Shown here piece after piece: positions 1 through 6,764 of a stretch of 17,484 bases of DNA (the first letter of the stretch is position 1; each line of letters begins with the position of its first letter). The stretch is from JBDSYA01 sp039925865 (lineage in GTDB: Bacteria > Bacteroidota > Ignavibacteria > Tepidaquicellales > Tepidaquicellaceae), in NCBI GenBank assembly GCA_039925865.1, contig JBDSYA010000243.1, forward strand, positions 1-17,484. The letters are read 5' to 3'. A model generated the notes under the pieces. The model was not told the DNA's origin and did no database searches. It worked only from the letters and a program-made list of their open reading frames with translations. Position numbers and translations under genes: made by a program.

Positions 1-273
1 GTTTTTCCCTTTTAATAGAAGTGCTTTGGCTATTTCAAAATGAGTTTCAGCAGGAGTAGATACAATCACAGCATTTACTGACTCATCATTGAGGATATCG
101 TTAAGATCAGTCGTAAAAATAATTTTATCGGAAACTGCATTGACTGCAGCTTTACTTTCATCAGTGTTATCACTGCAGTATTTAAGCCGGTTTCCTAAAA
201 GACGGTGAGCAGTCTTAACATGATTAATACCCCATTTTCCGCATCCGACTACGGCAAGTGTTACTTCATTCAT
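1..273 (-). CDS. Gfo/Idh/MocA-family NAD(P)-dependent oxidoreductase, N-terminal part (cut by window edge)
   Basis: Ninety-one codons read in frame from an ATG at 271-273 to the left edge, so the C-terminal catalytic part lies outside the window. The protein opens with a beta strand and the nucleotide-binding motif VVGCGKWG (about residues 8-15). It continues as a Rossmann fold to VIVSTPAETHFEIAKALL, which in this family comes just before the EKP lysine motif, not yet reached here. The gene starts 5 nt after the stop of the WbpA-type dehydrogenase upstream, so the two are almost certainly co-transcribed. A dehydrogenase plus Gfo/Idh pair is the arrangement of WbpA/WbpB, where the second enzyme oxidises UDP-GlcNAc-uronate at C3. 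However, this N-terminus does not look close to WbpB itself. Family is secure; substrate is unknown. Confidence 0.85.
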   Translation of the reverse strand, partial: MNEVTLAVVGCGKWGINHVKTAHRLLGNRLKYCSDNTDESKAAVNAVSDKIIFTTDLNDILNDESVNAVIVSTPAETHFEIAKALLLKGKN

Positions 274-278
274 TTATA

Positions 279-1586
279 TCAGGCCTTGTATAATTTTGTT
301 CCTTTGAAATTTTTGAATGCATTTCTTGTGTCAACGATTATCTTTGCATTCTCGAAAATGGATTTGTAATCGTAATAAGAATGATCGGTTGACAAAAGTA
401 CAAGGTCATATGCGGAAATATTTTTCTTATTCAGTTCTACTGATTTTTTCTTAAACTCATATTTTCTCAGTTTAGGTATCATGGTCACATATTCATCACT
501 GTAATCAACAATGGCTCCTTCATCTTGTAAAAGTTCGATCAGTTTTAGAGAAGGGGATTCACGCAGATCATCAATATCTTTTTTATATGACAATCCAAGC
601 AATAATATCTTTGAACCTTTAACACATTTTTTATTTTCGTTCAATGCATGATAAACTTTATTAACAACATATTCCGGCATAGATGTATTTATCTCACCTG
701 CAAGCTCAATGAACTTTGTCGAGATCTCATACTCTCTTGCTTTCCATGTTAAATAAAACGGATCGATAGGAATGCAATGCCCCCCTAATCCCGGCCCGGG
801 ATAAAACGGTGTAAATCCAAAAGGCTTTGTAGAAGCTGCCTCAATTACTTCCCATACATCAATACCCATTTTGTCAAATACAACTTTAAGTTCGTTAACC
901 AAAGCAATATTTATTGATCTGAAAATATTTTCAAGCAGTTTTGTTGATTCTGCGGCCTTTGTCGAGGACACAGGTACAATTTTTACTATTACCTTTTCAT
1001 AAATAAGTGTTCCTATTTCGATACATTCTTTTGTAACCCCTCCTAAAACCTTTGGGATTGTAGAAGTAGAATATTTTTCGTTGTTGGGATCTTCACGCTC
1101 AGGTGAAAAACACAGGTAAAAATCTTTCCCCGCTTTAAAACCTTTTGCTTCAAACAATTTCAGCAATATTTCATCAGTTGTTCCGGGGTAAGTAGTACTT
1201 TCAAGAGAAACAAACTGACCCTTCCTCAGATATTTTGCAATTACTTCTGCAGTGTTTACCACATAGCTCATATCCGGTTCGCGATTAACATTCAAAGGTG
1301 TCGGCACGCAAATTATTATAGCATCCACTTCCGGAAGTTTTGCAAAATCAGTGGTTGCCGTTAAAACATTATTATCAACTGCATTTTTTATTTTTTCGGA
1401 TGGAATGTGTTTAATGTAAGATTTTTTTTCTTTGAGGATCTTTTTGATCTTAAATTCATCAAGGTCAAAACCGATTACTTTTATTTTCTTATGAGCAAAC
1501 TCAAGTGCCAGTGGTAATCCAACGTATCCCAGTCCTATTATGCCAACTGTAAAGTTATTTTCAATTACTTTATTTTTTAAGCTCAA
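279..1586 (-). CDS. UDP-HexNAc/UDP-glucose 6-dehydrogenase family, WbpA-like nucleotide-sugar dehydrogenase
   Basis: The 435-residue protein has the standard length and layout of UDP-sugar 6-dehydrogenases, which oxidise C6 of a UDP-hexose to a uronate with two NAD+. An N-terminal Rossmann fold carries GLGYVGLP (residues 18-25). The central helix region has KLLENIFRSINIALVNE-type sequence, the catalytic cysteine is C271 in GGHCIPIDP, and the C-terminal domain begins near GSKILLLGLSYKKD (324 on). The SPEREDP stretch (161-167) is typical of the WbpA/UDP-GlcNAc branch rather than UDP-glucose dehydrogenases, so UDP-GlcNAc to UDP-GlcNAcA is the best guess. The start is TTG at 1584-1586, preceded by an AGAAGGG Shine-Dalgarno-like stretch six bases upstream; there is no in-frame ATG nearby. 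It lies between the Wzc-like gene (89-nt gap) and a Gfo/Idh gene (5-nt gap). Confidence 0.92.
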   Translation of the reverse strand: MSLKNKVIENNFTVGIIGLGYVGLPLALEFAHKKIKVIGFDLDEFKIKKILKEKKSYIKHIPSEKIKNAVDNNVLTATTDFAKLPEVDAIIICVPTPLNVNREPDMSYVVNTAEVIAKYLRKGQFVSLESTTYPGTTDEILLKLFEAKGFKAGKDFYLCFSPEREDPNNEKYSTSTIPKVLGGVTKECIEIGTLIYEKVIVKIVPVSSTKAAESTKLLENIFRSINIALVNELKVVFDKMGIDVWEVIEAASTKPFGFTPFYPGPGLGGHCIPIDPFYLTWKAREYEISTKFIELAGEINTSMPEYVVNKVYHALNENKKCVKGSKILLLGLSYKKDIDDLRESPSLKLIELLQDEGAIVDYSDEYVTMIPKLRKYEFKKKSVELNKKNISAYDLVLLSTDHSYYDYKSIFENAKIIVDTRNAFKNFKGTKLYKA

Positions 1587-1675
1587 ATATTTCCCTTCTG
1601 TAGATTTTATAATTTGATTTGATGTGAATATAGATGTTAACTGTTACGGATTTATTATTTGAAAATTAATAAATA

Positions 1676-3961
1676 TTAGGATTGGCTTACACCATTTGCC
1701 TTGAGTTTATCTTTTGCTTTTTCTTTTTCCTCTGGCCTTGTATAATAATAGTAGTAGTTGTAATAATAACCATATGCACTCTTATAACTGAAATTATTGA
1801 AGACAACGCCAAGAAAGTTATGAGCATCAAGTCCCATTAGCTTTTCACATGTCCTGAAAAAAGCATCAGCCGGAGTTTTGCCGGCTCTTAATACAAGGAT
1901 AGTTCCATCAGTGATCCTGAATAAAATTTCAGCATCTGTAACAGATATATATGGGGGAGAGTCAATGACAATAAAATCATAAATGCCTTTCATCTTTTCA
2001 AGAAAATCTTTCATTTGCTTTGAAGTCAGTAACTCAGAAGGATTTGGAGGAATAGTTCCGCTGGTTATCACATCTAAGTTTTTAAGTTTCGTTTCCCTGG
2101 TAATTTCTTCAAGCGAAGCATTTGAGAATAAATAATCGCTGATACCGGGATACCTGTCGATTTCAAAAACATTATGTATCCGTGGTTTTCTGAGGTCGCA
2201 GTCAAGTAGCAGCACCTTCTTATCCATTTGCGCAAGACTGCCGGCAAGATTAATTGAGATAGTTGTTTTACCTTCGGAAGGTACTGAACTTGTGAGTAAA
2301 ATAGTTTTAATCGGTGTCTCTTCAAGTTTTGAATACTGAACCCTTGTTCTCAAAGCTTTGAAAGCTTCTGAAGGAGGGGACTTAGGGCGATTAGCAACAA
2401 TAAATTCGCTCTGGCCACCCGACTTTAATTCATCAATTGCAGGGATCCATGATAGAACGCTGATTCCTTTATTCTCAATTTCATCAGGACTTTTAACTGT
2501 ATGATCAAAATAATTTCTTGCAAATGCAAAGCCCACACTTCCTGCAAGCCCGAGAAGAACTCCCATGAAAATTATTAGCATCCTGTTTGGTTTGGAAGGC
2601 TTTGATGCTAAAACTCCGGGTGCAATCACAAGTACAGTTCCCAGTTTTATTCTTTCATTGATCTTAGCTTCCTGATATTTTTCTTCAAGGATCAGGTAAA
2701 GTTTTTCAGTCGCCTTTCTGTTTCTTTCAAGCTTGGCATATTCTATACTTTGCGAAGGCAATTTTGAAAATTGATCCTCATATTTTGAAAGAAGTTTTGA
2801 AAGTGTTCCAACTTTTGTTTTATAAGATTGTACGCCGACCTTTGCTTCAAGAAGTCTTTGTGTTACTACACGTCTTTCTTCAGGTGTGCTTGCATACAGG
2901 CTTGTCTTAAGGACCTCGACTTTTTCCTGCAATGTCTTTTTTAAAGGATCAATTTTTCTGTTGAATTCATTCAACGTCTTTGCTCTTAGCTTATCATCTT
3001 GTGGAATAGAAGCTTCGATATCTCTTTGGGATTCCAGTTCAGCAATTTTTGACTGAACATCGTCGATGTATGACTCATCAATTTTTCCCTCAAGATAATT
3101 GATCAAAGTAGGATCTATTCTTTCAACTTCAGCACTAAGACTACTATACTCTTTTTCTTTCGCACTTAATTCTATGCTAGCAGCATTTTTTTCAGCTTCC
3201 AGATTTGAAATATTTTCGACAACATTTTTTACCTGTGCATCAAGAAGGATAAGTCCGCCATTTTGCTGATAATCTTCCAACTCTCCTTCTGAAATTGCAA
3301 GATCCTTAAATTTATTCTCTTTTTCTTCCTGTAAATATCTTGTAAGTGTCGTTAACTCTTCCCTTGATAATTCAAGGCTGAAACTCTGGTAAACTACTGC
3401 ATAAAGATTTGCAATAAGCATGGCTTCATTTCGGGAAGGACTCTCCACCACTATATCGACTACATCAAGTCCCCGCTTCTGCTCGATCTTCACTATCCCT
3501 GATAAGATGTCTGCTAATGCTGATGATGTTACAAGTGAACCCTGATCATTTCCGCTCTGGCTGAATATATAAAAAAAATTTTCTTTATCCTGTGAGATCT
3601 TAAATGTATCAAGTAAATTTGTAGCTACAAGTTCCCTGATCTTATAACTTTTCAATACCTCAATTTCATTTGAAATATATCTGTCTGTTATGAAATCCTG
3701 AAACTCCGGAATCAAATTAGATGTAAGAACGCTTCCCTGAGGTCTGTTTATTTTGATGGTTGTAGTAGATTTGTATATGTCTCTAGCATTTAAAACATAC
3801 ACAACCGTAATTATAATACTTAATAAGGTTATGATTATTATCGGCAGAAGATTTCCACGTAAGATGCTGAGATAATTTTTGAAATTATCCTTGGAATCTT
3901 TTATCCCGGACACACCATTTTTTGAGACTTGACTTGAACCGTTTAAACTGGGTTTATTCAC
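1676..3961 (-). CDS. wzc: Wzc-like polysaccharide co-polymerase with bacterial tyrosine (BY) kinase domain, copy 1
   Basis: The 761-residue inner-membrane protein controls chain length and export of a polysaccharide by cycles of tyrosine phosphorylation. Order of parts: short cytoplasmic N-terminus; membrane segment about 38-57; Wzz-type periplasmic domain; long coiled coil about 200-435; second membrane segment about 461-481; cytoplasmic BY-kinase. Kinase motifs are Walker A SSVPSEGKTT (K565), Walker A' VLLLDCDLRKPR (583-594) and Walker B FIVIDSPP (663-670). The C-terminus has a tyrosine cluster, SAYGYYYNYYYYY (728-740), the expected autophosphorylation tail. The start is GTG at 3959-3961; an A-rich stretch precedes it but no strong ribosome site. 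It is a full-length paralogue of the plus-strand protein at 7356-9614, with matching N-terminus, Tyr tail and kinase. A good promoter lies about 250 nt upstream on the same strand. Confidence 0.95.
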   Translation of the reverse strand: MNKPSLNGSSQVSKNGVSGIKDSKDNFKNYLSILRGNLLPIIIITLLSIIITVVYVLNARDIYKSTTTIKINRPQGSVLTSNLIPEFQDFITDRYISNEIEVLKSYKIRELVATNLLDTFKISQDKENFFYIFSQSGNDQGSLVTSSALADILSGIVKIEQKRGLDVVDIVVESPSRNEAMLIANLYAVVYQSFSLELSREELTTLTRYLQEEKENKFKDLAISEGELEDYQQNGGLILLDAQVKNVVENISNLEAEKNAASIELSAKEKEYSSLSAEVERIDPTLINYLEGKIDESYIDDVQSKIAELESQRDIEASIPQDDKLRAKTLNEFNRKIDPLKKTLQEKVEVLKTSLYASTPEERRVVTQRLLEAKVGVQSYKTKVGTLSKLLSKYEDQFSKLPSQSIEYAKLERNRKATEKLYLILEEKYQEAKINERIKLGTVLVIAPGVLASKPSKPNRMLIIFMGVLLGLAGSVGFAFARNYFDHTVKSPDEIENKGISVLSWIPAIDELKSGGQSEFIVANRPKSPPSEAFKALRTRVQYSKLEETPIKTILLTSSVPSEGKTTISINLAGSLAQMDKKVLLLDCDLRKPRIHNVFEIDRYPGISDYLFSNASLEEITRETKLKNLDVITSGTIPPNPSELLTSKQMKDFLEKMKGIYDFIVIDSPPYISVTDAEILFRITDGTILVLRAGKTPADAFFRTCEKLMGLDAHNFLGVVFNNFSYKSAYGYYYNYYYYYTRPEEKEKAKDKLKANGVSQS
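1742..1774 (-). repeat. In-frame tyrosine-codon tract encoding the Wzc-1 C-terminal tail
   Basis: Eleven codons, nine of them tyrosine (TAT/TAC), interrupted by one Gly and one Asn, give a low-complexity TAT-like trinucleotide tract at the kinase autophosphorylation tail. Slippage here would change the number of tyrosines without breaking the frame. The same protein stretch is encoded at 9546-9578 in the second Wzc gene. Confidence 0.8.
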
Positions 3962-4073
3962 TTTTTCTATAATATATTAATTTACACATACTTTTTTAAA
4001 TGGCATTTGCTTAATTGCAGCACTATATTCAAAAAAGCGAATCTCAGTTAAATGAAATGATAAGGAAAATAAA

Positions 4074-4105
4074 AAACTAAATAATTTTTAAGAATTATTT
4101 AGTTT
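4074..4105 (-). terminator. Terminator-like hairpin in the Wzc-1 leader (candidate attenuator)
   Basis: A perfect 13-bp inverted repeat, AAACTAAATAATT at 4074-4086 and AATTATTTAGTTT at 4093-4105, flanks a 6-nt loop. On the minus strand the second arm runs straight into a T-rich tract (T6, A, T4), the layout of an intrinsic terminator. The stem has only one G-C pair, so it is weak. It lies between the predicted promoter (start near 4208) and the GTG at 3961, hence in the leader rather than after a gene. That position favours an attenuator, but a chance A/T palindrome cannot be excluded. Confidence 0.4.
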
Positions 4106-4179
4106 GTGCGAAATTTTTAAAATTTTCCCCCAAAGATAAAACCTTTTAATCAATATTTCAACTTATTAATAATGCTTTT

Positions 4180-4200
4180 GCCAATATGAGCCAATATGGC
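4180..4200. repeat. GCCAATATG direct repeat, 10-bp period, with overlapping GCCA-ATA-TGGC palindrome
   Basis: GCCAATATG occurs at 4180-4188 and again at 4190-4198, exactly one helical turn apart. The second copy extends into the palindrome GCCAATATGGC at 4190-4200. It lies immediately downstream (on the minus strand) of the predicted transcription start near 4208, where a bound protein could block or pause polymerase. It looks like an operator, but no regulator is identified. Confidence 0.4.
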
Positions 4201-4214
4201 AATGAATAATCAAA

Positions 4215-4243
4215 ATTATAACTTCAGCTTTTTTTAATTTCAA
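4215..4243 (-). promoter_or_regulatory. Sigma-70-like promoter for the minus-strand Wzc-1 unit
   Basis: On the minus strand, TTGAAA (4238-4243) is separated by exactly 17 bp from a perfect TATAAT (4215-4220). This is the best promoter match seen in the window. Transcription would start near 4208 and leave a leader of roughly 247 nt before the GTG at 3961. Confidence 0.6.
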
Positions 4244-4320
4244 TGGTGTGAAGAAATTCTTAGTGACTAAAGTTTACATAAGTTTTTTTAAAATGGGTTT
4301 AAAGTCTTTTAAAAAGAATG

Positions 4321-4348
4321 TTGACTAAATGATAGTTCCGACTTTAAT
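4321..4348 (+). promoter_or_regulatory. Possible sigma-70-like promoter for the SLBB-1/NusG-like unit
   Basis: TTGACT (4321-4326) is followed, 16 bp later, by TTTAAT (4343-4348). Both hexamers are one base from consensus and the spacing is acceptable. It sits 40-60 nt before the candidate TTG starts at 4388 and 4409. In such A/T-rich DNA chance matches are common. Confidence 0.4.
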
Positions 4349-4387
4349 TTAAGCTGATTTTTTTCTATGTTAATATCTTAATTTTTC

Positions 4388-4942
4388 TTGAACATACCAA
4401 AGGAGTATTTGAATTTTAGATTTTTCAGAATATTCATCTTATTTATCTTATTATTACCCGCGATATCGTTTTCCCAATTAGACAGGCAAGAAGTTGGCAA
4501 TGACGCCTTCTTAAATCAACAGGGTGGATTTTATAATTATGGTGGCAGGGATATTGTTAATATTTACGTAAATGTATGGGGTTACGTGAAATATCCGGGC
4601 AAATATCTGATCCCCAAAGGATCTACAGTACAAGATCTGATATCTTACAGCGGCGGGCCAAATACAGAATCCAAACTGGAAGATATAATCTTATATAGGC
4701 CAAAAAATGACTCACTTAACATTTCAAGTGACAAAGTAATTAATCTTGATTACAACGATCTTTTTTGGAATGACGTGGTATCATCACGAGATAAACTTAA
4801 TCCTGAATTAATACCTGGGGATGTCCTGATCCTAAAAGGTGAGCCAAGGTATTTTGCAAGAGATAATGTGAATTTTCTTTTAAGCATTTCTGCAGTATTG
4901 ATCTCACTCGGAATATTAGTTGTCTCCATAGTTAGAAAATGA
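4388..4942 (+). CDS. Small SLBB-domain polysaccharide-export protein, copy 1 (no Poly_export domain)
   Basis: The protein has 184 residues: an N-terminal signal peptide or anchor (about 8-29, ending AISFSQ, no lipobox cysteine); a shared GGFYNYGG stretch (46-53); one SLBB-type ubiquitin-like domain (about 57-105, with GYVKYPGKYLIPKG); an LIPGDVLIL motif (141-149); and a C-terminal hydrophobic helix (161-182). Wza/OPX proteins normally have a Poly_export domain before SLBB and are about twice this size, so this is a reduced form that could form a periplasmic collar rather than a full outer-membrane channel. The start is uncertain. TTG at 4388 gives the full length; TTG at 4409 has AAGGAG at 4400-4405, but only 3 nt away, and still keeps the signal sequence. 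The stop overlaps the next start as ATGA. It is a paralogue of the gene at 6765-7322. Confidence 0.85.
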   Translation: MNIPKEYLNFRFFRIFILFILLLPAISFSQLDRQEVGNDAFLNQQGGFYNYGGRDIVNIYVNVWGYVKYPGKYLIPKGSTVQDLISYSGGPNTESKLEDIILYRPKNDSLNISSDKVINLDYNDLFWNDVVSSRDKLNPELIPGDVLILKGEPRYFARDNVNFLLSISAVLISLGILVVSIVRK

Positions 4943-5493
4943 TTATAGAGCCTGATGGCGGTACTCCCGGTTTCAATGAAATTCCGGAAAGGAAGTGGTA
5001 TGCAATGCAGACCAAACCCCGAAATGAGAAACTTGTTTTAAGACAAATTCAGGCAAAAGGCATTGAAGCATATTTGCCTGTGATCGAAAAGATAAGGATA
5101 TGGTCAGACAGGAAAAGGAAAATTGAGATCCCATTATTTTCAGGATACATATTCATTCATGCAATGGAAGTTGAAAGACTGGATGCTATATCGAATACGT
5201 TGGGAGCAATAAGATATATTTTTTATGAAAAAAGACCCGCCGTAGTCAGTCAAAGGGAAATTGAACTTATAAAGCAAGCCCTGACTGAACCAGAAAAAAT
5301 AAGTATTGAAGATAAGAAAATTAAAAAAGGAGATATGATCATTGTTACGAGGGGTGTATTCAAAGGTATGAAGGGTTATGTAAATGAATTCCGTGGTAAT
5401 TATAAATTGACAGTAAATCTTGAAGAACTATCTTACTCCTTTAGTATTATTGTAAATTCTAATGAAGTGAATTTATTAAAAGGCAATGAATGA
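4939..5493 (+). CDS. NusG-paralogue transcription antiterminator (UpxY/RfaH-type)
   Basis: The 184-residue protein has the NusG plan: NGN domain about 19-115, starting KWYAMQTKPRNEKLVLRQI and including the PLFSGYIFIH strand (65-74), then a C-terminal KOW domain about 128-160 with KKGDMIIVTRGVFKGMKGYV. Housekeeping NusG sits with ribosomal protein or secE genes. A copy inside a polysaccharide locus is typical of UpxY/RfaH-like specialised factors, which bind RNA polymerase and let it read through long, poorly translated polysaccharide operons. The ATG overlaps the TGA of the SLBB gene by 4 nt (ATGA), implying translational coupling. The target leader is not known; the leaders at 3962-4208 and before 5674, 6765 and 9750 are candidates. 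Confidence 0.93.
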   Translation: MIIEPDGGTPGFNEIPERKWYAMQTKPRNEKLVLRQIQAKGIEAYLPVIEKIRIWSDRKRKIEIPLFSGYIFIHAMEVERLDAISNTLGAIRYIFYEKRPAVVSQREIELIKQALTEPEKISIEDKKIKKGDMIIVTRGVFKGMKGYVNEFRGNYKLTVNLEELSYSFSIIVNSNEVNLLKGNE

Positions 5494-5539
5494 TGTTGTC
5501 AATGTAAGTACCAGAAAATTTTGATAGTGTATAAGTTTC

Positions 5540-5568
5540 TTCACAAAGTTCGATTCGTAAAATAAAAT
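5540..5568 (+). promoter_or_regulatory. Possible promoter upstream of the epimerase gene
   Basis: TTCACA (5540-5545) and TAAAAT (5563-5568) are separated by 17 bp, each one mismatch from the sigma-70 consensus. A transcript would begin near 5575, about 100 nt before the ATG at 5674. The -35 part overlaps the repeated TTTCTTCA motif (5536-5543). The 180-nt gap after the NusG-like gene supports a separate start, but read-through is equally possible. Confidence 0.35.
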
Positions 5569-5673
5569 ATAATTGACTTAATTTTTAATCTATGTGAGTC
5601 AGTTAGCGGAGCTTTACCCGGGATGTATTTAAAATCTTCAATTACTTTAAAACCAATTTTTAAAATCGTATAA

Positions 5674-6621
5674 ATGGCAAAAAAGAATTTCCTTGTTACC
5701 GGCGGTGCAGGATTTATTGGTTCGAATATTGTTAAAGAGCTGTTGATAAGGGGACATAGTGTAAAAGTATTAGATAATTTTTCTTCAGGCAAAAGAGATA
5801 ATTTAAAAAAGTTCAGTAACGATATTGAACTTATTGAAGGTGATATCAGAAGTTATCATATTGTCAGGGAAGCTGTTAAGGGTGTGGAAATTGTTCTTCA
5901 TCAGGCAGCTTTACCTTCAGTGCCCAGATCTATCAAAGATCCGATAACAACTAATGATGTAAATGTAAATGGCACTTTGAATATCCTTGAAGCTTCTGTT
6001 GCAAATGGTGTCAGAAGAGTAGTGTACGCATCTTCATCATCTGTCTACGGAGATAATCCGGAACTTCCAAAAAGCGAAACAATGCTGCCAAATCCGTTAT
6101 CGCCATACGCGGTTTCAAAACTTGCGGGTGAAAAGTATTGCAGCGTTTTTTCAAGGATCTATGGACTCGAAACTATTGCATTAAGATATTTCAATGTATT
6201 CGGACCAAATCAGGATCCGTCTTCAGAATATTCTGCAGTTATACCTAAGTTCGTTAAGGCAATTTTAAATAATGAAAAACCTGTAATTTATGGTGACGGT
6301 GAACAATCAAGAGATTTTACCTACGTATCAAATGTTGTTGAAGCAAATATATTATCAGCAACTGCAAAATGTGATTCGGGAATTACAATGAATTGTGCTT
6401 TCAGTGGATTTATCACATTGAACGATCTTATTAAACATATAAATTCAGAACTCGGAAAAAATATTGAACCAATTTATGAAAAAGCCCGACCGGGAGACAT
6501 TAAACATTCCTTTGCTGATATCAGGCTTGCAAAAGTTAAAATTAAATATAACCCCACAATCGATTTTATCAAAGGGCTTAAGCTTACCATCAGCAGCTTT
6601 ACTAAAAACGGCAGTCTTTAA
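5674..6621 (+). CDS. NAD-dependent sugar-nucleotide epimerase, WbpP/GalE-like extended SDR
   Basis: The 315-residue extended short-chain dehydrogenase has the NAD motif GGAGFIGS (10-17), the HQAALPSVPRSIKDP stretch (76-90), a serine cluster before VYGD (120-126), and the catalytic PYAVSK with Y145 and K149. It also has ALRYFNVFGPNQDP and DGEQSRDFTYV, which form the nucleotide-sugar pocket. The HQAA-SVPRSI-DP and FNVFGPNQDP stretches resemble UDP-GlcNAc 4-epimerases of the WbpP/Gne kind more than uronate decarboxylases. UDP-GlcNAc/UDP-GalNAc (or the uronates) interconversion is therefore likely. The ATG sits in TATAAATGGC with no Shine-Dalgarno site. It is flanked by long spacers of 180 and 143 nt, unlike the tight packing downstream. 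Confidence 0.9.
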   Translation: MAKKNFLVTGGAGFIGSNIVKELLIRGHSVKVLDNFSSGKRDNLKKFSNDIELIEGDIRSYHIVREAVKGVEIVLHQAALPSVPRSIKDPITTNDVNVNGTLNILEASVANGVRRVVYASSSSVYGDNPELPKSETMLPNPLSPYAVSKLAGEKYCSVFSRIYGLETIALRYFNVFGPNQDPSSEYSAVIPKFVKAILNNEKPVIYGDGEQSRDFTYVSNVVEANILSATAKCDSGITMNCAFSGFITLNDLIKHINSELGKNIEPIYEKARPGDIKHSFADIRLAKVKIKYNPTIDFIKGLKLTISSFTKNGSL

Positions 6622-6764
6622 TTTCTTCAGCGGATCTTATGATGTTTCAAATATAAATTTTTATGACTAAGATATTATTATAAAATTTCCTATGTTAAAA
6701 TTCATTTGTTACAACATATTCAATATTTTTATTAGAAATATTTATTCAATAACCTGCTTATAAT

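Larger units (their letters stand above)
3962..4387. promoter_or_regulatory. 426-nt gene-free divergent control region between the two transcription units
   Basis: No credible reading frame is visible here. The region separates the minus-strand Wzc/dehydrogenase unit from the plus-strand SLBB/NusG unit and is strongly A/T rich. It contains a near-consensus minus-strand promoter (4215-4243), a paired direct repeat (4180-4198), a long A/T inverted repeat (4074-4105) and a plausible plus-strand promoter (4321-4348), each listed separately. The minus-strand leader would be about 247 nt, far longer than needed for translation. The plus-strand leader would be short, about 30-55 nt depending on which TTG is the start. 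Confidence 0.65.

Noticed and set aside
1587..1675. Possible promoter or terminator between Wzc-1 and the dehydrogenase
   Set aside because: No hexamer pair with proper spacing and no stable hairpin was seen in the 89-nt gap; co-transcription is simpler.
5573..5578. TTGACT as a promoter -35 before the epimerase gene
   Set aside because: No -10-like hexamer lies 15-19 bp downstream; the 5540-5568 pair fits better.
5541..5792. Minus-strand open frame of 83 codons over the epimerase start
   Set aside because: It runs antisense to the conserved NAD-binding N-terminus of the epimerase and shows no recognisable motif.
6464..6670. Plus-strand open frame of 68 codons overlapping the end of the epimerase gene
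   Set aside because: Most of it is the out-of-frame reading of the conserved epimerase C-terminus and the remainder is A/T-rich spacer.
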